The notes under the pieces are model-generated. The model was not told where the DNA came from. It made no database searches and saw only the letters and a program-made list of their open reading frames with translations. Made by a program: the position numbers and the translations under genes. From Mariannaea sp. PMI_226 (Eukaryota; Ascomycota; Sordariomycetes; Hypocreales; Nectriaceae), in the NCBI GenBank assembly GCA_024336345.1, contig JANFOG010000005.1, positions 186,001 through 250,000 of the forward strand: a DNA stretch of 64,000 bases, written 5' to 3'. This document shows, piece after piece, positions 37,373 to 50,010 of the stretch. Position 1 is the first letter of the stretch. Every line of letters begins with the position of its first letter.

Positions 37373-39765
37373 CACATCACGTAGCTCCATTTAGATATCA
37401 GCCGTTGGGAGTCCTGCATCTTATTCATAGCTGAAACATTCAGGAACCTTGGGGGGAGGATTGGATCGCTGACTTTCCGCTTGGGCGTGGTGAAGTAGAA
37501 TTATGTACACACTTCAATATGATGAACAATCACAAAGAATACAGTCTTCCAATCCGAAATATCTCATTGACTTACTTCAGCTCCGATTTTCAAGACTTTT
37601 CTGTGTTCCTTCTTTTGTTGAAAAAATAGGGCAAGGACAGTTGTGGTTCAAGTCAGCCGACAACTTGTCGTTTCGGACAAAGAATACGCTTACACTGGGA
37701 TCCTGGAGAGGGTTTCCCGAGCCACATCCTTTGGTACGCCCATTTTTAATTTTTCTTCTAGTAGGGACGGGGGTGCTATCAGTAAGAAATGTGAGAATAT
37801 AGTTAAGCAGACAAAGATTGTTGTATAATACAAAGTCCTTGGAGATTTGTATAATAGAGTTTTGTAATAATTAGGTGATGGTCTCCGAGGTTGTTCCATC
37901 TAGGAGGTGATACGACATTCTTATAATTTACCTACGTAAGTATCTAATGACAATTGGGGGGTTATTCTTCTTACTTTGTATTCCTAGACGTGACGTCAGC
38001 TAGGCGAACTTCTCGAAGCTATTGTTACACGAGTTTTTTTTGCAACGAAGATTGACCTTGTACAGATTAATTGTTAAAGAGCTCTTGTCGGGTGCCGGTA
38101 GGAATACAATATCGAGATAAAGAATTGGTTATTTAGGACCCAGCCCCTCTAGTTTATTGAAGAACCTATCAAATATTATAATTAACCTGGACCATCTTGT
38201 CAAACAGGTTTTACTAATTGTATAATAGATGTTTTCTAAACTGAGTACCAATCATTGAGCACGCATACGTAAGTTGTTTCTTGTGTAAATATCTGTATCA
38301 TTATGTGACATAGTTCTCTTGAATTCCCCACTGCTCAATCTTAGAACCCGTTCTTCTGAGAGCATTTTTATGAGGATAGGCCAACGAGCCGAGAGGGTCT
38401 GCTGTTCTTTAGTTAAATCCAGTCTGTTGTTTATACTGAGATTGGAATATTTTATTACTTAAATTCCAATAAGAATAGTACTAGATTTAACAATATGAAA
38501 ATTATTTAAACCGGCTTTTTCCCGTCTGAAGAGTCATACATAATAGCCTCTAATCCACTCCTCTAGGTTAGCACATTTGGATAAAGAGTAACCTTGATTC
38601 CCTCAAGACTCTACTAAAATGTCAAGGATAGCTACCACCAAAAAATAAAAACAAGGGAGGAAAAGAGACGAAATCTACATTAGGCAAGTGGTTTCAATAT
38701 TCATAGGGGACAATATCCATAGGGGAGGTCGCCTCTCTGAATACTTACTGCTCCTCTAAATCCTTTGAATCCTTTGTGTGTTAGCCTGCCTACCCAATGA
38801 GCAGGCGTTTAGAGTGCAGTGCCTACGTAGGTTTCCCAATGTTATTGTTATTGTCGTTTTGTTATTAAGGGCCCATGAAGCTGGGAAAAGGCGGTGGACT
38901 GATTGATGACACTCTCTCTCTCTGGACCAACCCCCCCTCCCCTCTGCCGCCCACAGGTGTCACACACAGGCCGAGTTGCATTTTGCAGTCGTCGTCGTTG
39001 ACTGGGGATCCGCGCGTCAAGTCGCACACGGAGAGGACTGGAGGGGAAGACTGCAGACCGCACTAGAGCACTGCACTGACAAGGTACTCACTGTTAATTG
39101 GCGCCCAAAAAAAAAGAAAAAAAGAAAAAAAAAAAAAGGTTACCCAACATCCACTGGAGGAGGGACCTAGGCTAGGCTACTCCGTCCGTTATCCTTCTTC
39201 CCGTGCGTGTGCCCCCGCCAGGAAAAAGAAGGGCTTACATCACATCACCCCTTGCACCACCCAATCCCCATCCACCCTGGATCATTACTCATTCCCTCAA
39301 TACCTAACCACCACTTTCCTCGTTTACCACTTCACTGCCACCTCTTCCACCACCACCAGGCCATCCGCCACTCGCCGCGACCCCCTCGCGATCCGCGTCA
39401 CCGCGCGATCATCGCTCCTTCAACGACAGTTTTCCTTTTATCGCCCCAGGCATTCCGGGAATGTCATAGCTGGGCCTCTTTTGTCCTCTGTTCACGCGCA
39501 TCGCAAACGCAGACGCACCTTGCCCGCTTCCGCTTCCCCTCCCCTCTTCGCTCCGAAGTGCCCCCTTGTCGGAGAAGGCACTAATTAATCCACCGAATCA
39601 ACCCTCGCCCGCATGCTTGATCGCCTCCCGAATACCGGTACATGATCTCAACGCTTCGATAATCTGTTCCGACTCAATCTACCACCCAGTCCCCATCTCC
39701 TTTATTCATTCCCCCGCCCCGGTGCTGCGTTTGCCGGCCCCGAGGCTTAGTTCCGACCCGCCACC
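37373..39765. other. AT-rich island and SAPS-gene promoter
   Basis: From about 37500 to 38760 the sequence is visibly AT-rich, with abundant TA steps and stops in all frames. This resembles decayed or RIP-mutated repeat DNA, but no transposon domain or terminal repeat is recognisable. From about 38870 composition becomes C-rich again; this is the probable promoter and 5' UTR of the SAPS gene, containing an A-rich tract near 39110-39137. Confidence 0.5.
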
Positions 39766-42700
39766 ATGTTCTGGAGATTTGGCGGTTACGCCAACATCTC
39801 CGCCATCGATACAATTCTCGACAAACCTGATTTCACTCTCGAGGAGCTACTTAATGAGAGCGATCTGATCCAGGAGCTCAAGCAGCATAACACGAAGCTT
39901 ATCGAGTATCTTCGCGAGGATAAGGTCCTTGAAACCTTACTTGAGTATGTCATCGCCCCTAAGTTAGAGACGATCGAACCTCCGGCCGAAAAAGATGCCA
40001 CCACCGACGACAATGAAGAATCCGCGGGCAAGAGTCGTTTGCTCCCCCTGTCCCGACCGCGCGCCTCTTCACGTGCTACCGATCCCGGCATGGATGAAGA
40101 GGAAGATAGCGAGAAGAAGCGCAACCGGTTCGCCTTTGTTGCTTGCGAAATCTTGAGCTCTGATACCTGGTCCATTTACGAGGCTCTAGCTGAAAATCGC
40201 AAGCTGATTCGTGAGTTTTGGAAGTTTCTCGCGCGCCCTGCCCCGTTGGACCCTTTGCAAGCGAGCTACTTCACAAAGGTGAACGAATCTCTCTTTGAAA
40301 AGAAGACAGAAGATATGATGGAGCTTTTGATGAATATTGAAGATGCGGTTCCGAACCTGCTTAGGCATGTCGAATGTCCCATGGTCATGGATCTACTTTT
40401 GAAGATAATTGCACTGGACCGCAGTGAGGGTGGACAAGGTGTTGTCGAGGTGAGCTTGTCCTGCTCCTAATTACGTCGCATGTAGCTAACCACACCATGC
40501 AGTGGCTATATGCCCAAGACATGATTCCTACTCTGCTTTCATGCCTTAGCCCCGAGAACAACTGGGTGGTACAGACTGCTGCCGGCGATTTTATCAAGGC
40601 CATTATTACCATTTCTGCCAATGCCTCGCAGAACGAGCAACAGTGCATCGGCCCCAACGAGCTTACCCGTCAGCTCGTCTCAAAGCCATGTGTTGAGCAG
40701 CTGATCAAATATATGCTTAGCGGCGGAAACCCCCTCACTGTTGGTGTCGGTATTGTTATCGAGGTGATTCGAAAGAACAACTCCGACTACGATCCCGACA
40801 TGGGTACCGAATCAAATGCTGTGCCATCCAGCAGTGACCCTATCTATCTCGGAACCCTCCTTCGACTTTTTGCAGAGAACGTGCCCAACTTTAGGAACTT
40901 GATCATGGACACCCCTATCCAGAAAAATAAGATCAACTCCACTTTTGGTGACAAGCTGGAGCCTCTCGGTTTTGACCGTTTCAAGACTTGCGAACTGATG
41001 GCCGAGCTGCTACACTGCAGTAACATGGGCCTTTTGAACGAGCCAGGTTCGGAGGAGCTAATTGCGGCGCGAGATGCCGAACGCCATCGTTTGCGTGCCG
41101 AGGGAAAACTCGGCCCGCTCAAGGAGGAAGAGCCTGCTGCTATGGAAGACTTGTCCCTGCGACGAAGTCACCTTGAGGAAGTCCGACGACTCGAGGTGAC
41201 CAACGCTGCTGATGACGATGGTTTTGAAGAGGTGGAGCCTAGCAAGGAAATGAGTGAAGATACCTCCCACGAGTTTGTCAAGGCCGAGGCAGATATTCCA
41301 CCTATTCCTGCGTCAAACCTCTCTAAGGACGAGGATGATTTTGTCGACGAGCCTCTTAGCCCCATTGATACTTCTTCCCGCCCACAGTTTGACGACGTAG
41401 ACCTCGTGGTTGCGCCACTCTCCCCTACCAAATTGAAGACCGCTCAGCCTGTATCTGCCGATGATACCTCGACCACAGACGACGAGAAGGTTGTGGTTAC
41501 TCCTGAACTAAAACCCGCTGAGGAGAAGGAGTCAGAGGCACATACTGCTTCGGAGGCAATGGAAACATCAGAGAAAGTGTCCAAGGATGATGTCTCTGAG
41601 CCTGAAGTCAAGTCTGAGACCACCGAAGCCAAGACTGCTGAGGTTCAAGGTCCCCTGAAGGGCGAACTGTCGCCGCACCCTGAAGATACTCCCGCGCCAC
41701 TATTTTCTGCTCCTCCCGCCCCCGAATCCGGTGCTGATAGACCTCCTCAGGTAGCTGAGAAGTCGCTCGCTGAGGTCCTGAGCCCTGTGGCAGATGTTAA
41801 GTCACCAGATACTCCCCAGTCTCATGAAAAGCAGCCTGAGGAGCAAGAAGAGCGGGTAGAGCCAGTTGTGGGAGACTTTTTGAAGATGCAGTTTGTCGAA
41901 TATCGCGTGGTGCCAACCATTTTGGTCAGTCCTATGTTTCCCCTGACCCATTCTCATATCATTCTAACCCTACTAGTCGTTCTTTTTTGCATACCCGTGG
42001 AATAATTTCTTGCACAACGTAGTGTACGATGTTGTCCAACAGGTTTTCAATGGTCCTATGGATCGGGGATTTAACCCTAACCTCGCCATTTCTCTTTTCG
42101 AAGCGGCCGACATAACTAGTGCTATTATCAGCGGGCAGCACGCCAGCGATGAGTCTCAAGCCAAAACCAAGACTCGTATGGGATACATGGGCCACCTCAC
42201 CCTCATCGCTGAGGAGGTGGTGAAATTTACCGAGCGGAACCCTCCGCAGCTTCTCTCAGAGGCAGTTCTGGACAGGGTTATGAGTCAGGAATGGATCAAC
42301 TACGTGGAGGGTGCTTTGGCGGAGACCCGCGAGAGAGATAATGCCATTCTTGGCGGCGTACGACCTGACGTGGCTCTAGGCAACAGGGCGATGGGAGGCA
42401 GTGGGCTAGGAGGTGTCGGCCTGTCTGGCCTCGGAGGGAACTCGAGCGGCTCCAACGCCCTGGCAGAAGCTGGCTTAAACGGAGGAATCGAACTCAACGA
42501 GAGCTCCGGAAACGGCATTGGTCCCTTCACCATTAGCGCGGGAACAATAATGTCAGGTTTTGGCAGCAGCAGCGACGAGGAAGATGAGGATGGCGATGGC
42601 GATGAAGAAGACGTGAACTCCGAGGTAAGTGACGATTCCAATGACGATCTCGGTGGCGACCCGGACATGGACTTTGCGCGCACTGGCATAGTAGAATCTC

Positions 42701-44010
42701 CAGAGGACGTCACAATGGGGTCTCCTGAGCCTATCAGAACAGATTCACCTGAGGCTCCAGCTGATACGGATATGACTCTGGACTCGCCAATGTATTTGGG
42801 TGGTGATGCCACCGTCTCGAACCAGACGGAATTCCCTCGGGAAACCCAACCAGAGGCAGAACCCATGGAGCATGTCATGAGACCGGCGACCTACCCTTAG
42901 TATGGGTTCCGTCGTCATGAAATGTACCACCAAGCATTGTCGAGGGGCCTGAGGACAGGGGAGGGCGACCAGGTTGACGAGCACGTGAATCTTGGTGACC
43001 TCGAGTCATTTGAGGATATTGACGTCGAGGACCTCTTGAATATTCTGTCCGAGGCCACACCCTGACATAATAGCTACTTGAAAAGTCAATTAGGGGTTGA
43101 CGATGTATGAAAAGGACGAGGATAAAAAGATTGGGGCGGATGACGATCAAGCTTCACGAATAATCATAAAGGGATATTTTCATGTATGACGACCAGAGCA
43201 GAGAAATTAGGACTGTTATGGCAAGGAAAAAAATGGAATGGGGGATCAAGAGTTGAAACTGGATGTCCATGTCGTCGCCGGTTCGGCTGTCTTTGCGTGG
43301 TTGAGACTTGAGGAGCTTCTGATACTGACTGTACTATTTAGTTCCGTGCTTATACTGACCCTCTCAACAATGCTGGAGGCTCTATGGAACCACCATCTGT
43401 GCCACCACCTCCTCCACCCCCTCCACCGCTGAACATTCCCCCTTCGCGGGCAAGACTTCAGCTAGCAGCACGACTGGCGATGCATCAGAAGAACAGTCAA
43501 GCCTTACAAGCCTCTTCTGCGACCCTACATCAAGATGATGACGATGACGACGACGACGACGACAATTCAGCAGATCCATTTGCAGACACGGAAGAAGACC
43601 TCGATGATGGTGATGAACAGGATAACGGCCGTGGCTCATGGTGGCGAGGAATGGTACGAGGTAGAGTCAAGACTGATGGAAATGAGTCTGATGATGAGCG
43701 TGACGATGATGACGACGAATTTGGAGACTTTGCGATGGCAGAGGATGACAGAGGCGGCGAAGACAACTTGGTTCTGAGACCATTAGCAGTAAACCCGGCC
43801 AAAGAGGGCAACACGAGGGGCTTGAGCGGCCTTTGGCCGTTTGGGCTGTCCAAAGCAGAGAAACAGAAGGAATCGGACAGGCTCGCGTCCGGTGATGGGG
43901 GTAGAGTAGATGATAACGGTGATGGTGATGACAAGAAGGCTGTGGAAGTCAAGGAGGCCAAGCGAAGAACGAGCATCGAGGACCCGGATGATGATGAGGT
44001 TGTCGTTTGA
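39766..44010 (+). CDS. SAPS-family Sit4/PP6 phosphatase-associated protein (3' end uncertain)
   Basis: Exons 39766-40449, 40503-41924 and from 41977 onward join in phase 0 across 53- and 52-nt introns. The SAPS domain begins at residue 1 (MFWRFGGYANISAIDTILDK) and covers about 1-370. A large acidic Ser/Pro/Glu insert follows (about 385-690). The domain then resumes after intron 2 (SFFFAYPWNNFLHNVVYDVV...). SAPS proteins are regulatory subunits of Sit4/PP6 phosphatases (yeast Sap155/185/190, fission yeast Ekc1) controlling G1 and nutrient signalling. Continuous reading stops at TAG 42898-42900. In-frame coding-like sequence continues to 43065, and a strong candidate last exon runs 43342-44010 (proline tract, poly-Asp, DDDEFGDFAMAED). 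I treat these as one gene, but the joins after about 42624 are not settled. Confidence 0.8.
42625..42900 (+). other. Exitron-like segment inside the SAPS coding region
   Basis: This 276-nt, in-frame (92-codon) stretch begins with a perfect donor GTAAGT after codon GAG and ends CCTTAG just before in-frame coding-like sequence. Read through, it encodes acidic peptide (SPEDVTMGSPEP) and terminates at the TAG that also forms the acceptor. Splicing it out would bypass that stop. Its composition is coding rather than intronic. Confidence 0.4.
43342..44010 (+). other. Probable C-terminal exon of the SAPS gene
   Basis: The exon is preceded by a plausible branch/acceptor (ACTGACTGTACTATTTAG). It reads YTDPLNNAGGSMEPPSVP, a run of prolines, LNIPPSRARLQLAARLAM, a run of ten Asp, then DDDEFGDFAMAEDD and LWPFGLSKAEKQ before a stop. 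The PPPP/FGDF organisation matches the acidic tail of SAPS-family proteins as I recall them. If it is instead a separate gene, it would start at the ATG at 43384. Confidence 0.55.
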
Positions 44011-47000
44011 ATTGCAAACAAGTGGTGATACCAAACTATTTTACAGAGGGTGTAGGTACTTTAGAAGGGACATGATAGATTCATGGAATATGGAAGGGCT
44101 GAGGGGGTTTACTACGAGAGGGTTAGGGTTTCTAATGACGAGGTTGATTTGATGGCTCACGCATACGTGCTCTGGGCAATTGTTAGTGTACGATAATCGC
44201 ATTTGTCTTGTCCTTCTTGGTTTATTCCGCATGTCGCTTGATTAGGTCTGTGGTTTGTACGTAGACGCATCTTTTGGAGTTGGCATTATGTCATCTAGTA
44301 CTATACAGAGAACAGAAGATTTCATGGCATCAGGTTTTGAGACTCGAAACCTTTAGCTAAATGTGCAGGGCCAATCATAGATGGGGCCGTCAATTGTCCA
44401 ATGTACGTCTTTCAGAGCGACTTATTGAAACAAGCCAGGTAGGCATCAAATTTCACAGCGGGGTTGGCCATGTCACGGCAAATCTCACGTTTGTTTGTCA
44501 GAGGGCCATCTATTTCTAGTTTCCAGCAGTGTCTTTGCCTCGCAACCTTGGTTACCTGATGGTAGATGACTCTTTTGACGGGTGAGTTAGTATAGCTCTT
44601 CGGAGAATTTACGTTGGCTCTTACTTATTTGAAGGAACTATTTACCCTCGTCAGCTGAAACCCTTTTTCAAGCATGTCTGTAATTATATTGTTGCTGGTT
44701 CAGTCAGCTATTTGGAGCTGCTCTCGGATTCTTCGGTGCCCCGCACCAGAGCGATATGGAGATATCGATGTCATAGGCAATTACACTAATGACAAGCGAG
44801 GGAGGTGAAAGCTGGGTGAAACGATGAACATGGTTACAAAGCACGTGTGTAGCCGCCAAGGCGTTGAATGGAGAGGCTCATCTCGGCGGATTGGGTTCTA
44901 GATTCACATTGTTGGCTTTGGACAACCTGGCACCTTTATCGCCTGGCCCTCATCGCTCCCGTTGGCCATTGGGGGCGCGTAGTGTGCTGCCGACGAGTTA
45001 TTTAATGGAATTGAGAGAGTCAACTCGGGAATGGTCTGTATGGCGTAGCCCATGGTAGTTGGCCTACCTAGTGTATGACGGGCTTTCTCCTATGTCAGGC
45101 TCTCTTGTAAGATAGACAACCAGACGACCAGACGATGTTTTTGAGACGATTTTCAGACCAATCTCAGAAAGTCAGCTCAAACTGACCAGCCACGCCACAT
45201 ATCAATTGCCCTTAATTAATCTATCTGTACAGTGGCATAGATTGATATCAATTCACCCAAGTTAAGGTGCCTTACTTGGCAGGAGGTTGTGTCGGCAATC
45301 TCGACGGCCACGTGCACGCAGCTGGACAAGTCATGTCCTGGATGATTTAGGAATGTGTGAACTACATACGGACAGGGCAAATGGAGAACAAGGAGTGGAA
45401 GCCTGGCAACGCACCGTCGCAAAACGGGAAACGGGCCGCACGACATCCTGGTTTATGTTGGTGGGGGTGTGAATTTTTTTTTTCTTCAGGGAAGCATGTA
45501 AACATGTGCTGGTTGGATTTGTTATTATTATTTCTTGGGATTTTTTTTTTTTTTTTTCAGATGGTCGAAGTAAGTAAAGTATGGAGATAGTGCTACTATG
45601 CAGTCCGAATGTAATCATGTATTGAGCCTGTCCTCAGAGGCTGGTCCTAGTTGCATTTGAAACACTGGGCAGAGGAAGAGAAGATGAGATAATATATTCA
45701 TCTGTGCATTTTGTACTATGCACGTGCAGTAGGAAGTGAGGGAGCGACATGGGGGGAGCGGAATTTAATCGGGTGGCGGAATTAGTTTCGGGGATGATGG
45801 GGGGAGGGGGAGGGGAAGGGAGGGGAATGGTTGAATGGATGGCGAAAATAATTAACCAATGTGTTGGCGGTGAGAAGGAATGTGATGAAAGGCAGACAAT
45901 ACAAATGATAATGCTTACTGCGGCTTGGAAAACTGGACGATGATGATGGATCAAGTCTGCACGATCTGAACCCCCCCAATCCCCAGGGGTGAGCGTGAGT
46001 GATGAAACCACTGGACGATCATGCGATGTGTGATGTGACAATTGGACTGTGGTTGAATGATTGTTGTGTTCCTCGCAGATGGGAGGGGGTCGAAGATGGT
46101 GGGCATCATTTCTTTTTCCATGTTGCAGATTGACGTGCGGATCACTCAGATCCTCTGGATGGGACGGCACTAAAACGAAGAGGATACGAAGAGGAGACGA
46201 GGAGGAGACGAGAAGGAATAAGTTGCATGGCCAACCACCACCTACTGTGCTGCGGCCACATCATACATAGTATGGACGAGTTATTCGGTTGTACCCTATA
46301 GAGTAGTCCGTAAATTCGTCCATTTTGGGGCAACCTTGCTTGTGTAGTACGACACGACATAGGAAGAAGAGAGAAGAGTATAACTTACTATCATCACTCA
46401 GCTTTGCTCAACAAACAGATGGCTTTTCGAGGACAGGACTGCTGCGTCTGCAGAGCAAGGTAGGTGATTTATGTCCATCGTACGGTTACCACCCTCTTCG
46501 CTCTCACTCTCACGTTACTTATTTTATCTACCTAGTACAGGATCTACTGGTATGGAGCATACATACTGTAATTACCGACTACACAGGATGGTAGCATCAT
46601 AACTACTGCACTTATTTCCTACTATGGTATGTAGGTAGTCAGTAAGTAATAATAATGAATAATACATACGAGGGGGGCGAATTTTTTCCTCCCCCAGGAG
46701 TTGAGTCTCCAGGGCCACAAGCAAAACCCCATCTCGATAGGGCAGGAGGAGACAGGCTACTATGGAGTGGGTGGGCTTGTTCAAGTCAGTCAACATGACG
46801 AAGGATTCTAAATCAAGCCGGAGGATTACAAATATTCGATTGGTGCTGGGTAGCATATTGGTGCAAGACTGGCAAGTAAATGCGACCAATGACATAGCAT
46901 CCTGTAAAGTGTTGCAATATCGCACATGTTTGATGTTTTTAAATGATCTACCACACCTGTCGAATGCAGATCGGCTGACAACCATGCTGTTGCAACTCGA

Positions 47001-48593
47001 CGGATAATTAGTTACGATACGATACCAGGCCAAGGTACAGATTAAAGTGTGCACTGGATCATCATCCGCCCACGATCTTGGCATCTCTTCATACATACAC
47101 AGTACTGTCGTACATGGTACGTAGTTGGTATTGTTGTGTGCCTGTGTTACCACGTCTGGAGTCGGTGGCATGAGTGTGCCCTTGTGATTGGCACCTTTGC
47201 CCACGAGACCCAAACAAGGAGCCGGGGTTGGGCCATACTAGATAGTAAGGGTTCATTTCGGCTGTTGATCAAGGATGTGCTGTGGAGGTGGAGGAAGGGG
47301 GCCAGCCGCAGGGCGGAGGAGAAACAAAGAGGGCGACGGATTAAGAAAAATACACGAGCTCTGGAGCGAGGTGGTAAAGGCGGACACGCCGGATGGGAAT
47401 GGATGGTGGAAATTGTAGAAGGAAAAAAAAAAACAGAACCGTACGTGGGTAAATTGTTTTATGATTCGACGATTTTGTGCAAGTTTGTGAAAGTATTCAA
47501 GTAACACATTTCACTTACTCACAGCTGAATAGAGAGAGAGAGAGAGAGGAGGGAGGCTGTTATTGCAGTTGCAGTTGCAGTTGCGGTTGTGTTGTTCTTG
47601 TTTGTAAGCTTAACCACCCAGACTCATCACCAACATACATGCATTGCAGTGTGGCACGTTATTAGAAGCATTCTCACTGTTCGTTTCTCTTCTTCATGGT
47701 TCCTCGAATATCCCATTCCGCCCTCATTCATGCTCGCGTGGGAGAGGAAATATGTTGGGGGTGAGGGGGGGGGGGGGCCCAAGCTCCCAACCATAGACTC
47801 ACGTACGAACACGTTAATGCACATAGGTACTTTGTAGCAACTTCCCAGAGAGGAGCAAAATTGGATTCAGGGCCAATGTACTACCTTGGCTGTGAATTGG
47901 ACTTTGGTAGTCTGGATAATACCACAGTAATAATAATGAAGTGAACAAGAATGGGGATCCTTCACCCTTGATTTCGCCCACGCGCTAAAGCTCCGACTGG
48001 AGGAAGCTAACTTACAAAAAGCCCATTCATGATGTCAGCTCTATCTTGCTTAGGTGCCCGATGCTGGTGTCCGGCTTTTCTTTTGGAGTCACTATCAGGG
48101 CCCCCCCTGGCTTTCTTTGGCTTTCTTTGAATGGTCCGTGTGTCGCTTGCTGCATATGTCCACATACTAACCAGGCGGCATTTGCGCGCGTTGCACGATC
48201 TTAGCACGACTGGTCATCATCCCCCAAGGGTCCAAGGTGACCAGGGGGGAGGAAGTGAATGGAAGGAATCATGATTAGTCGAGCTACGAGGCCTGCACGA
48301 GAGTTGATTCTGCTATTATGGTACAGTACTGTGTATGCACCAGCTTCACTCTTCACTCTGACTGGAGCAACTACGGGCTATTGTTACAATAGTACCAGTT
48401 CAGCCCGTTTGTCGAGAATTACACAGTATTCAGCCTCTCCCTTCAAGCTAACCAGCTGTACCGTACCACTCTTAATTACAGACACGGAGAAAACGGCACT
48501 TCCCTCTCTCTCCCTCTACCGTTTCTTTTTTTGTTCTTCACCCAGTCTGCAGTGTTGGAGCTTGATGCAGCCACCCCCCTCCTCTCGTTCTCG

Positions 48594-48648
48594 TTTCTTC
48601 TTCTTCTTCTTCTTCTTCTTCTTCTTCTTCTTCTTCTTCTTCTTCTTC
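48594..48648. repeat. TTC/GAA microsatellite
   Basis: About eighteen consecutive TTC units lie in a noncoding region. Apparent ORFs through it (poly-Leu/Phe or poly-Lys) are artefacts of the repeat. Confidence 0.9.
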
Positions 48649-49427
48649 CTCTTCCTGTGCTTCTTCTTCTTGTGCTTCTTTCTCTTCGTTCTCAACAGAC
48701 AAAGCAAAACCACGCCAATCTTCCCAACTGTCAGCTTCGGTACCTCATTCGACACCTTTATGAGACGATCATAGGTTGCAGGGCACTGCTCCCATCTTCC
48801 TGTCCTATCTCTTCTGACTGAAGAGCCACCCGACCCCCCTACCTAGTTCCTAGCCTGCAAGCCCGCAAGCCCACAAGCAAGCCGGCCCACCTTCCCGGCT
48901 CAAGGCTAGTTCGTAGTTCGTCCTGGCATCTCTTTCGGCTTCGGTTTCGACTGACTCCCCAGTTATACTGTACATAGCATAGTACCTCAAATCAAACTTG
49001 CCACTCTCACTCGCCAACTTATGCCCTGTGTATCTTCTGATGGATCCATCCATCCATGAACGGCGACTGAAATCCTGCCATCCAAAGTACAGGAGACCCA
49101 CGTGCATGACAATGAAATACATACAACTGTGCCATTGGCTACTGTGCCGCTGCATTCCTTTGTACTGCTTGCTTTACATAGTACACAGTAACCCTCCCCC
49201 CCGGGGTCCTCGTTCGAGAAATCCCCATTTAGTCTCGGCCCCTAGTACTGAATAAGCGCGTTTAAGCACGACTGTAATACGGTGACTGGAGTACATTGTC
49301 GTTGATTAAAAGAGCAGCTCCCTCAGCTCAGCAGCCTTCGTCTTGCTGGTCTAGTGGAGAGAAATCGGTGTACGTACTATTCACGACCTGTTTCTGCACG
49401 ATCCTTCACGTACATAGTGTCTGTTCC

Positions 49428-49497
49428 CTCGTAATTCGTAGTACCTGTATAATTCCGAGTACCTCGTAATTCGTAGTACCTGTATAATTCCGAGTAC
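49428..49497. repeat. 35-bp direct tandem duplication upstream of the NRPS-like gene
   Basis: Two adjacent identical copies (49428-49462 and 49463-49497) begin CTCGTAATTCGTAGTACC and end AATTCCGAGTAC. A partial third start (CTCGTAC) follows. The array lies about 0.5 kb before the start codon. Confidence 0.85.
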
Positions 49498-50010
49498 CTC
49501 GTACCTTGTAGAACGGATCTGCGGGAAACGGACAGCCTAGGATTTGACGACTCCGGAAGACGGCTGTCAGATTTATTTCACAAGGCCAAATGCCAATGTG
49601 GTTTGTTGTCCTCGGTCATTGCTCAGCACTCCAACCATTCTAGGCTCTCTCTGCCTTTTTTTTTTTTCTTCTTCTTCTCTTTGCCATTAACTATACCTTT
49701 ATTTTCCTTTCTTCTTCTATTCAGCCTCTATCCTAAAATCGACTTAGTCAGGTAAATTGGCTCCTTTGGTTTTCACGCCGTTGCGTAATGTCAACGCCCA
49801 TGTATTGAGGCTTTCAACCCCGTCTCTAGCTCCAAACCGCGATCGAGAACGTCCAACATCCCAACACGGGTGCTTCCACGCTTGTCCTTTTCCCTCTCTT
49901 CCTCCCCTGTATTCGACCAAAATATATGAATTTTATATAAATATATTCATACGTATATTCATCAATAATCCCATTACCGCCTTTCTGAACGACGACGTTA
50001 CACCCAAACC

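Larger units (their letters stand above)
44011..50010. other. 6-kb gene-poor spacer upstream of the NRPS-like gene
   Basis: No ORF here has recognisable domains or coding-like composition. It contains several simple repeats: GA dinucleotides near 47529-47548, GCAGTT hexamers near 47566-47585, TTC trinucleotides at 48594-48648, and a 35-bp tandem duplication at 49428-49497. The final few hundred bases, including a pyrimidine-rich tract near 49655-49725, are probably the NRPS-like gene's promoter and 5' UTR. Confidence 0.5.

Noticed and set aside
43530..44021. Serine-rich minus-strand frame
   Set aside because: It is the antisense of the poly-Asp and acidic tail of the SAPS exon; the poly-Ser is a codon-complement artefact.
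46572..47213. 213-codon minus-strand frame in the 6-kb spacer
   Set aside because: There is no recognisable domain, its composition is not coding-like, and no splice partners are found; probably a chance ORF.
48259..48774. 171-codon frame with a long Phe tract
   Set aside because: More than a tenth of it is the TTC microsatellite, and the rest shows no motif.
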